This document shows positions 35,917-42,099 of a stretch of 64,000 bases of DNA, in pieces (positions within the stretch are counted from its first letter, which is position 1; every line of letters starts with the position of its first letter). The stretch is from Rhizobium sp. NZLR1 (GTDB taxonomy: Bacteria; Pseudomonadota; Alphaproteobacteria; Rhizobiales; Rhizobiaceae). The notes under the pieces are model-generated. The model did no database searches and had not been told where the DNA came from. It was given only the letters and a program-made list of their open reading frames with translations. The stretch spans positions 428,935 through 492,934 of the forward strand of contig NZ_CP071634.1 of the NCBI RefSeq assembly GCF_017357385.1. Reading direction: 5' to 3'. The position numbers and the translations under genes are program-made.

Positions 35917-36651
35917 TCAGATCGTCCAGCCGCCGTCGATGGCGATTGCCTGGCCTGACGTGTAGGTGGCGCCGGCGAGATAGACGGCGAGATCGGCGAT
36001 CTCCTCCGGCGAGCCGAGCCGGCCCATCGGCTGGCGGGCGATGAAGGCGGCGCGGGCTGCGTCATAATCGCCCTGGGCGCGCATGCGGTCCTGCAGCGAC
36101 GGGCTTTCCACCGTGCCGGGGCAGATGGCGTTACAGCGGATGCCCTCGGCGACATAATCGGCGGCAACGGATTTGGTCAGCCCGATGACCGCCGCCTTGG
36201 TGACGCCATAAGCGAAGCGGTTCGGGACGCCCTTGATGCTCGAGGCGACGGAGGCCATGTTGATGATCGACCCGTCCTTGCGTTCGCGCATGCCGGGCAG
36301 CACGGCGCGGATGGTGCGGATCATTGCCTTGACGTTGAGGTCGAGCGCAAATTCGAAATCGGAATCCTTCATCTCGAGGATCGAGCCGGCGTGAACGAAG
36401 CCGGCGCAGTTGAACAGCACGTCGACCGCGCCGATCTCGGCAACGACAGCCTTGACCGCATCCTCATCGAGCACGTTCAACTGATGGGTGGAAACCCCGG
36501 TTTCCGCAGCTAACGTCGCCAGCGCCTCGGTATTGATGTCGGTCGCGTGGACCTTGGCGCCCATCGCGGCAAAGGCTGCCGCCGTCGCCCGGCCGATGCC
36601 CTGGCCGGCGGCGGTGATGAGCACGGTCTTGCCGGAAAGTCTGTTTGTCAT
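35917..36651 (-). CDS. SDR, probable 2-keto-3-deoxy-L-fuconate dehydrogenase
   Basis: 244 residues. TAAGQGIGRATAAAFA cofactor motif, NCAGFVHAG, catalytic Ser in MASVASSIKG and YGVTK, and TSGQAIAIDGGW at the end. The GQGIGRA variant is common in 2-keto-3-deoxy-L-fuconate dehydrogenases and related BDH2-like SDRs. It precedes fuconate dehydratase in the same operon, which supports oxidation of 2-keto-3-deoxy-L-fuconate. An L-fucose dehydrogenase role cannot be excluded. Confidence 0.85.
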   Translation of the reverse strand: MTNRLSGKTVLITAAGQGIGRATAAAFAAMGAKVHATDINTEALATLAAETGVSTHQLNVLDEDAVKAVVAEIGAVDVLFNCAGFVHAGSILEMKDSDFEFALDLNVKAMIRTIRAVLPGMRERKDGSIINMASVASSIKGVPNRFAYGVTKAAVIGLTKSVAADYVAEGIRCNAICPGTVESPSLQDRMRAQGDYDAARAAFIARQPMGRLGSPEEIADLAVYLAGATYTSGQAIAIDGGWTI

Positions 36652-36710
36652 GTCACGGGCCTTTTCTGGAAGTGTCTACGCTGGACGATGGAATGCAATT
36701 TGTGTTGACG

Positions 36711-36819
36711 AGGACTAAAGCGCGTCGCATCAAACTTGGTTCATGCGACGCGCTTTAGTCCTTTGTTTTTATGCATGTCGTTACCCCGGAACCGCTGCAC
36801 ACTTCCGGGCGACATGCAT
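36711..36819. repeat. RIME1-like two-palindrome rhizobial intergenic element, copy 1
   Basis: 109 bp. Hairpin A (36711-36762): a perfect 20-bp stem with a 12-nt loop, AGGACTAAAGCGCGTCGCAT pairing with its complement. Linker TTGTTTTT. Hairpin B (36771-36819): outer 10-bp stem ATGCATGTCG/CGACATGCAT, a 4-nt one-sided bulge TTAC, inner 7-bp stem CCCGGAA/TTCCGGG and the 11-nt loop CCGCTGCACAC. Hairpin A plus the T-run could also terminate transcription. Same architecture, linker and hairpin-B loop as the copy at 41718. Known rhizobial RIME1 elements are about this long with two palindromes. Confidence 0.8.
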
Positions 36820-36957
36820 TAAGGCATACGCCTTTTCCCACTTTGCGCGCTCTGACCGCCCTCCGGCAAGATAGTGCTGGCAGCCTGCCACCTGGTTTGG
36901 TTTCCGGAAGCGTGCGATATCTCGCGTGATACCGAGCTGCGTCTTCAGTGATGATTT

Positions 36958-36979
36958 GTCTGTTTATAGACAAACAGAC
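36958..36979. promoter_or_regulatory. Palindromic operator candidate upstream of the IclR gene
   Basis: GTCTGTTT-ATAGAC-AAACAGAC is a perfect 8-bp inverted repeat; a second nested repeat TTTGTCT/AGACAAA overlaps it. It lies 85 bp upstream of the IclR start within the 412-bp gap shared with the divergent SDR/dehydratase operon, so it is well placed to control both directions. Besides this site and the RIME1-like element I see no gene in 36652-37063. Confidence 0.65.
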
Positions 36980-37063
36980 GATCAGCCAAGGGTCAAGCGT
37001 AAACTTTTCCTTTTCCGACCGTGGTTCTGCGTATATGCAGATTGATATTCACAGGAGGAAGGA

Positions 37064-37849
37064 ATGGAGACCGACGAGTCAGACCGCTACCGCGCTCCTG
37101 CGCTCGATAAGGGCCTCGATATCCTGGAATTGCTCGCCAGCGTCGACAGCGGTCTCACCCAGGCGGAAATTGCCAAGCGGCTCGACCGCAGTCCCAACGA
37201 ATTTTATCGCATGCTCGACCGCCTGGTGCGCCGCGGTTACGTCACCCGGCTGGATGGCGACCGTTATTCGCTGACGCTGAAGCTTTTCGGTCTTGCGCAA
37301 CTGCACACGCCGGTGCGCCGGCTTGCTTCCTACGCCACACCGCTGATGCGCGATCTCGCCCATCGCACGCGCCAGGCCAATCACCTTGCCGTCTTCGATC
37401 GCGGCGCGGCTGTCGTCATTGCCCAGCAGGAGGCGCCGGATTACTGGGGATTCTCGATCCGCATCGGCGCCCATATCAGCCTGTTCGACACCGGTTCGGG
37501 GCATGTGCTGCTCGCCTTCCGCAGTGAGGAGGAGCGGGAGATGATGATCTCGGAACATGTGCGCAGTCGCGCCGACATCGAGCTCGGCGCCGATTTCTAC
37601 GATCGTCTCGACCAGATCCGCGAGCGCGGCTACGAGATGATGGCGAGCGCCCAGACATCCGGCGTCTACAATCTCTCCGCGCCCGTTCTCGGGCCGGATG
37701 GGCGCTGCATCGCCGCCCTCACCTGCCCCTTCATTGCGCTTGTCAATGCACCCACGGCTCCCGATATCACCCAGGCGACCATGCAGGTGCAAAAGACCGC
37801 CAACCAGCTTTCGCTGCTTGCCGGCGCCGACGTCGCAAGCCCCGCCTGA
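37064..37849 (+). CDS. IclR-family transcriptional regulator of fucose-type catabolism
   Basis: 261 residues preceded by AGGAGGAAGG. N-terminal winged HTH (about 14-75: ALDKGLDILELLASVDSG, LTQAEIAKRLDRSPNEFYRM) and an IclR effector domain (ISLFDTGSGHVLLAF; VYNLSAPVLGPDGRCIAAL). Divergent from the dehydrogenase/dehydratase operon and followed by the lactonase gene, so it probably represses both until a fuconate-type ligand binds. Confidence 0.92.
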   Translation: METDESDRYRAPALDKGLDILELLASVDSGLTQAEIAKRLDRSPNEFYRMLDRLVRRGYVTRLDGDRYSLTLKLFGLAQLHTPVRRLASYATPLMRDLAHRTRQANHLAVFDRGAAVVIAQQEAPDYWGFSIRIGAHISLFDTGSGHVLLAFRSEEEREMMISEHVRSRADIELGADFYDRLDQIRERGYEMMASAQTSGVYNLSAPVLGPDGRCIAALTCPFIALVNAPTAPDITQATMQVQKTANQLSLLAGADVASPA

Positions 37850-37925
37850 CGGGCGATAATTTTTATTTGAACAATCCATTCACCGGGGATAGCTTGCGGC
37901 ACAGCCTGCCTTGGAGGAGAAAAGC

Positions 37926-38762
37926 GTGCTCATCGACACCCATCTGCACATCATCGATCGCTCAGCACTGCCCTATCCCTGGCTTTCCCAGGTGCCCGAT
38001 CTCGATCATGATTTTCTCTATGAGACCTATGCGGCCGAGGCGCGGCGCTGCGGCATCACCACGGCGCTGCACATGGAGGTCGACGTTGATCCCGCCGCGA
38101 TGCAGGGCGAGACAGACCACATCGCCGGTATCGCCAGAAAGGAAGGCAGCCTGATTGCCGGCGCCATCGTCTCCTGCCGGCCGGAAGAGGAAGGCTTTGC
38201 CGCCTATCTCGAGCGGCAAAAGGCCGATTCCTTCGTCAAGGGGTTCCGCCGCGTGCTGCATGTCGTGCCCGACGACGTGTCGGAAGGCGCCCTGTTTCGC
38301 GAAAATATCCGCCGCATCGGCGGCAGCGGCCTGACCTTCGACCTCTGCACATTGCCGCACCAGGCAGGTCGCGTGACCGCCCTCGTCGATCTCGCGCCGG
38401 ATGTGCAGTTCGTGCTCGACCATTGCGGCGTGCCGGATATCCGCTCCGATGCCTTCGAGCCATGGAAAGTCGGCCTATCGGAGATTGCCCGGCGGCCAAA
38501 CGTCGTCTGCAAGGTCTCCGGCGTCGTTGCCTATGCCGATGCCAAGACATGGACGGCGCAAACTCTGCGGCCCTATATCGAACATGTGATTGCAAGCTTC
38601 GGCTGGGATCGTGTCGTCTGGGGCAGCGACTGGCCGGTCTGCACGCTCGGCGGCGGCCTCTCTACCTGGGTCGCGGCGACCCACGCCGTGCTTTCCGGCA
38701 GCAGCGAGACGGAGCGGTCCAAGCTGCTTTCCGCCAATGCACAGCGTCTCTGGTCGCTTTGA
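37926..38762 (+). CDS. Amidohydrolase-family lactonase, probable L-fuconolactonase
   Basis: 278 residues from the GTG at 37926; GGAGGAG sits eight bases before it. An in-frame TTG at 37911 would overlap the Shine-Dalgarno, so is less likely. Metal ligands IDTHLHI at the N-terminus, FVLDHCGVPDI, and the terminal GSDWPVC, as in fuconolactonase and 2-pyrone-4,6-dicarboxylate hydrolase types. Hydrolyses L-fucono-lactone to L-fuconate, the substrate of the dehydratase at 34573. It is transcribed with the IclR gene. Confidence 0.87.
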   Translation: MLIDTHLHIIDRSALPYPWLSQVPDLDHDFLYETYAAEARRCGITTALHMEVDVDPAAMQGETDHIAGIARKEGSLIAGAIVSCRPEEEGFAAYLERQKADSFVKGFRRVLHVVPDDVSEGALFRENIRRIGGSGLTFDLCTLPHQAGRVTALVDLAPDVQFVLDHCGVPDIRSDAFEPWKVGLSEIARRPNVVCKVSGVVAYADAKTWTAQTLRPYIEHVIASFGWDRVVWGSDWPVCTLGGGLSTWVAATHAVLSGSSETERSKLLSANAQRLWSL

Positions 38763-38771
38763 CGTCACGAA

Positions 38772-38809
38772 ATCACGTGATGTGCTGTGCCTTATAAAAG
38801 TGCTACTTT
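38772..38809. promoter_or_regulatory. Palindromes upstream of the XRE gene
   Basis: In the 203-bp gap after the lactonase gene, ATCACGTGAT (38772-38781) is a perfect palindrome and AAAGT-GCT-ACTTT (38797-38809) a second inverted repeat. They could be operators or part of a promoter; no ligand or protein can be named. Confidence 0.35.
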
Positions 38810-38965
38810 GGCATGTCTTTTGCTTGTGTAAGGACGAAGCGACGCAGTGTTTCGGTTTGGGACGACTTACCACCAAGCAATTGCTAGCTTTAGCCATCTC
38901 AGGTAAAAGTTGTCAGACACGGATTTGGCGAATACTTCTAATCCGATGTCCTCAGGAGGGAAAAA

Positions 38966-39370
38966 ATGAAAGAAGAACCGCATTCCGTCGATGTTCACGT
39001 CGGAAAGACCATCCGTATCCAGCGTCTGCTAAGGAAAGTTTCTCAGACGGAACTGGGCGATCGGGTTGGTGTAACGTTCCAGCAGATCCAGAAATACGAA
39101 AAGGGTTCCAACCGCGTTTCCGCCAGCATGCTGGTTGAAATCGCCGGCGCGCTGAAGGTCGATGTCAGGACGTTTTTCGACGACCTGTCGGCCCCCGATA
39201 CGGCCAACGACAACCCGGCTCCGAGCGAAGAATTCATTATTTCGCGCGAAGGCGTGCTTCTCAATGCGGCGTTCTTTTCGATCAAGAACGAAGCTCTTCG
39301 CAAGAAGATCCTGAAGCTCGTTCAGGCGATTGCCAACACCGAACAGCTGGATAGCGAAGCGGCCGAATAG
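38966..39370 (+). CDS. XRE/Cro-CI family small regulator
   Basis: 134 residues with GGAGGG upstream. HTH_3 domain at about 10-66 (IRIQRLLRKVSQTELGDRVG, VTFQQIQKYEKGSNRVSASM). The C-terminal 60 residues are acidic then helical. Similar in design to rhizobial PraR-type regulators, but the exact relationship is not established from reading alone. Neighbour of the converging small protein and the YcaO/TfuA locus. Confidence 0.9.
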   Translation: MKEEPHSVDVHVGKTIRIQRLLRKVSQTELGDRVGVTFQQIQKYEKGSNRVSASMLVEIAGALKVDVRTFFDDLSAPDTANDNPAPSEEFIISREGVLLNAAFFSIKNEALRKKILKLVQAIANTEQLDSEAAE

Positions 39371-39401
39371 GCCGTTGTCCTTAAGCCGATCCGCATAAGG
39401 G

Positions 39402-39668
39402 TCAGTGGCGATCGATCAGGATCAGATTCTCGCTGGCGTCCTTCATTGCGATCTTGGCTTTGCTGCCGAGCAGCTTTTCGAGATTGACGTCTAGCTCCCT
39501 GTCGGGATCTATGCCGTCCCAATCGATGACGACCTGCAGCAGCGCCATGTTCGTCAGGTGCATCAGATTCCGCAGCTGAAGCTTTTCAGCCTCCTCCTTG
39601 GCTGCCGACAGCAGCCGGAAGATCCTTGCGTATTCGCTGCCTGTAGCTTCGTTGCGTTGTTCAAACAT
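39402..39668 (-). CDS. Small protein of unknown function downstream of TfuA
   Basis: 88 residues, no signal peptide or membrane segment, mostly helical and charged (LLSAAKEEAEKLQLRNLMHL). AACGATG context with GGGCGGGAACG upstream. It is 66 bp after the TfuA stop on the same strand and may be the last gene of that operon. No family recognised. Confidence 0.6.
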   Translation of the reverse strand: MFEQRNEATGSEYARIFRLLSAAKEEAEKLQLRNLMHLTNMALLQVVIDWDGIDPDRELDVNLEKLLGSKAKIAMKDASENLILIDRH

Positions 39669-39734
39669 CGTTCCCGCCCCTTTGGCCGTGAAACCCTACG
39701 ATTCCATCACCACTGCATCTTTCTGCCGTTACCG

Positions 39735-40478
39735 TTATTCAAGCGTTACAGGAACCGCATTGCGCGTGACTTCGGCGTGCAGCAGCTCCCAATGCGAGGT
39801 CGCGGCAAAGCGCCAGTCACGGTTAACGGGCAGGAATTCGTCCCGGCGCAGCCAATCCAGCACCAGCCGGGCGTCGCTGCGCTTGCGCTCGACGCGATTC
39901 TGGCGGACAGCGGCGAGGATCTGGTCGCGGCGCGGCTTGCGGAAATGGCACTCGTCGACGACCTTGGCATAGGTGCGTTCGGAAAAATGTAGGAAACGGC
40001 CGGCAAGCAGCAGTTTCTTGCGCTCGCCCGACGAGATCTCGCCATTGGCAAGAAGCGCATCGATCGTCGGCTCGAAATCGACCCAGGGCACCGAGAGCGG
40101 CAGCCAACCCAGCGCCTGCGGTGCATGCACCAGCGCGACGGCTTCGTCGTCGAGCAGCCGCCCGGCCTCGTAATCTTCGAAGATCGAGCCAAGCCCGACC
40201 ATGCCGAAGGGCGCGCATTCGGCCGCCCGCAACGCGCCCATGCTGGCGCCGCCGGCAACGGCGACATCATGTTCGAGCGCGAACAGAATTTCCTTGTGCC
40301 AGACCGAGGGCAGATCGCCGAAATAACCGTCGACGAGGCCGATCGCGGTGGCGCCGTCGTGAACGGCCTTGAGGATATCGCCGCAGGCGGCCGGCGGCCG
40401 GAAATCGATGCGAGGAGACATGGCTCTCGCCGCGGCAAGATCGCTGCCAAGGCTGGGGCCTACGAACAGCACCTTCAT
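39735..40478 (-). CDS. tfuA: TfuA-family protein (YcaO partner)
   Basis: 247 residues from the ATG at 40478 (MKVLFVGPSLGSDLAAARAM), overlapping the YcaO stop by 4 bp (ATGA). A longer frame upstream only mirrors the YcaO gene. Family motifs: GLVDGYFGDLPSVWHKEILF, VAGGASMGALRAAEC and GLGSIFEDYEAGRL. TfuA proteins, first named from trifolitoxin production in Rhizobium, act with YcaO enzymes; in archaea and in thioamide RiPPs the pair exchanges a backbone carbonyl oxygen for sulfur, TfuA probably delivering sulfide. No separate sulfur-transfer gene is visible nearby. Confidence 0.92.
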   Translation of the reverse strand: MKVLFVGPSLGSDLAAARAMSPRIDFRPPAACGDILKAVHDGATAIGLVDGYFGDLPSVWHKEILFALEHDVAVAGGASMGALRAAECAPFGMVGLGSIFEDYEAGRLLDDEAVALVHAPQALGWLPLSVPWVDFEPTIDALLANGEISSGERKKLLLAGRFLHFSERTYAKVVDECHFRKPRRDQILAAVRQNRVERKRSDARLVLDWLRRDEFLPVNRDWRFAATSHWELLHAEVTRNAVPVTLE

Positions 40479-41839
40479 GGCTGGGCTCCTCTCATGGTGT
40501 TGACTGCCCGCATGCCGAGCTGGATGTACTGGCCCGAGATATCGACCTCCAGGCCGGGCACGATCACCCTGACGACCGAGACCGGCAGGGTCCGATGCGC
40601 AAACGGCACGACGATGATCTGTTCGATGCCGCTTGCCGCCAGCCGCTCGACAATCTCGCCGATGGTTTCCTGGATCGTCGCAGCGCGGCAATGACGGGCC
40701 TGGAACGCGCGCATCCGGCCGTCGCCCTCGCAGAGCTCGACCACCTGCTGCATCGCCGCACTCTGGTCGAGCCGCTGATAGATGCGCGGCGAGAAATCGT
40801 CACGGCTGCCGGCAATCGCGGTCAACCGGCTCTGCGCCGCTTCGGTGATGGCGCGCAGCGCCGCGCGCACGGGGTCGGGGTGGCAGCCGCAGCCGCCGCA
40901 GACATGCGCCCAGCGCGCGTCGACACGGTCGGAAAGATTGCCTGGCATGATGACGGCCAGAAAAGCGGGAATGCCGATATCCGTGGTCATGTCGAGCAGC
41001 AGCAGCCGCATGCCGGCGCGGGTGATCCGATCGGTCATGATGTCGATGACCGCATCGCCGAAGGAGGCGGGATCGATGCGGCTTTCCTTCAGTTGCTGCG
41101 GCGATTTCAGCTGGGTTAAGGCCCAGGCGTCACGTTCCACCAGCTCGCAAAGTCCATGCAGGACCGCTTCGGACGGTGTGTTGCCGGAGGCAAGTCCATC
41201 GCTCGACTGCTCGAAGCCCGGCGGCCTTTCGCCGCAATGGTCGAGGCCGACGAGCCACCAGGGCACGTAGACAGTGCTGCCGGAAAGGATGTCGAGCCCG
41301 GAGCACCAGGGAATGAGACCGTTGCCGATCTCGTCTGGCGCGCAACGGGCGACATTGTCGAGATCGATCATGGCGGCATGTTCCGCCCGCATGCTTGCGG
41401 TCGTCGCCAGCGTCACATCGGCGGGTGGGATTTCGGCGATCCGCGTCTCGATCGCTTCCATGGCGGCCGAGGTCATGGCGGCATCGTTGTCGATACCCTT
41501 GCCCTGGAAGACCGAGAGCGTATGGCTGTTCGGCCGCGTCGCGAAGGCGACCGGGATGTTCAAGACGTCCAGAGCGGTCAGCAGGCCGACGCGCGTGATG
41601 CCGAATTCGCGCAGATGCGGCCTGATGGCTGCAAGTGTCTGAGCAGGCGTGACGGCGCGGTCATGATAATCGCTGACGCCGGCCGATGATCGTTTGAGGT
41701 CACCGGCAAGCGTTTCGAGAGCATTTCCGTTTTTCTTCGAATCAAGAAAATGTTCTATCTTTTTGTTTTCACGCAATTCCGGACGCAAAACCGCTTCACA
41801 CTTTTGCTGGAATTGCTCTAGATCGGCGAAAGCGGACAT
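40475..41839 (-). CDS. YcaO-domain cyclodehydratase/thioamidase (TfuA-associated)
   Basis: 454 residues from the ATG at 41839, with AAGGA upstream. Core YcaO signatures: SVFQGKGIDNDAAMTSAAME then AIETR, ELVERDAWAL, and EAAQSRLTAIAGSRDDF; these build the ATP/Mg site that phosphorylates a peptide amide oxygen. No C-terminal PxPxP tail. Residues 7-41 are encoded by a RIME1-like repeat and interrupt the N-terminus in frame (see repeat at 41718). Coupled to TfuA downstream and 13 bp after a 47-residue peptide gene upstream, an arrangement expected of a thioamidated RiPP. Alternatively it may modify a housekeeping protein. Confidence 0.93.
   Translation of the reverse strand: MSAFADLEQFQQKCEAVLRPELRENKKIEHFLDSKKNGNALETLAGDLKRSSAGVSDYHDRAVTPAQTLAAIRPHLREFGITRVGLLTALDVLNIPVAFATRPNSHTLSVFQGKGIDNDAAMTSAAMEAIETRIAEIPPADVTLATTASMRAEHAAMIDLDNVARCAPDEIGNGLIPWCSGLDILSGSTVYVPWWLVGLDHCGERPPGFEQSSDGLASGNTPSEAVLHGLCELVERDAWALTQLKSPQQLKESRIDPASFGDAVIDIMTDRITRAGMRLLLLDMTTDIGIPAFLAVIMPGNLSDRVDARWAHVCGGCGCHPDPVRAALRAITEAAQSRLTAIAGSRDDFSPRIYQRLDQSAAMQQVVELCEGDGRMRAFQARHCRAATIQETIGEIVERLAASGIEQIIVVPFAHRTLPVSVVRVIVPGLEVDISGQYIQLGMRAVNTMRGAQP
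41718..41821. repeat. RIME1-like element, copy 2, inserted in frame in the YcaO gene
   Basis: About 104 bp, no stop codon in the YcaO frame. It has an imperfect hairpin A (from AGAGCATTT to AATGTTCT), linker CTTTTTGTTTTC and hairpin B: outer stem GCAATTCC/GGAATTGC (41773-41780/41109+ offset, i.e. 41809-41816), bulge GGAC, inner stem GCAAAA/TTTTGC and an 11-nt loop CCGCTTCACAC, which differs by one base from the loop of copy 1 although the stems are entirely different. It adds 35 residues (7-41) to the protein. Confidence 0.8.
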
Positions 41840-41852
41840 ACCGGTCTCGTCC

Positions 41853-41996
41853 TTAACGGAACCTCAGCGCATGCGTCAGGCTCTCGAGCGCATTGGCGGA
41901 AACGTTGAGTTCATCTTGTTTCATCGCTGCTCTGGCAGCTGCAGAGAAGCGCAGGGACTGTGTCTGAACTGCGGTGGTTTCAGCATTCGTCTTCAT
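41853..41996 (-). CDS. 47-residue peptide, candidate precursor for YcaO/TfuA modification
   Basis: A short open frame, 47 codons plus TAA, beginning MKTNAETTAVQTQS and ending in LTHALRFR, preceded by GGAG seven bases before the ATG. The stop lies 13 bp before the YcaO start. It has no Cys and no signal peptide, and the centre is helical (AARAAMKQDEL). The position directly before a YcaO/TfuA pair and size are those of a RiPP precursor; the lack of Cys excludes azoline chemistry on Cys, but thioamidation needs no particular side chain, and Ser/Thr are present. Coding status and role are inferences. Confidence 0.6.
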   Translation of the reverse strand: MKTNAETTAVQTQSLRFSAAARAAMKQDELNVSANALESLTHALRFR

Positions 41997-42005
41997 GTTC
42001 CATCT

Positions 42006-42042
42006 CCAATTGGTCGGGCAGCTCGCTGCCGTTAACCATTGG
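42006..42042 (-). promoter_or_regulatory. Leader hairpin that covers part of the peptide gene's Shine-Dalgarno
   Basis: On the minus-strand transcript, CCAATGGT pairs with ACCAATTGG (one bulged base), capped by GGCAG-CGAG-CTGCC. The GG of the GGAG ribosome-binding site of the 47-residue peptide gene is in the base of the stem. This could tune translation of the peptide. Confidence 0.5.
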
Positions 42043-42099
42043 AGAGAAACATTGCCCGCGTCATTTAAGCGTTACAGGCTTCGTTAAAAGGCGATGCAA

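Noticed and set aside
36711..36770. Plain Rho-independent terminator
   Set aside because: The 20-bp stem plus T-run fits a terminator, but the second hairpin and the match in layout to 41718-41821 show it is half of a repeat element. It may still terminate.
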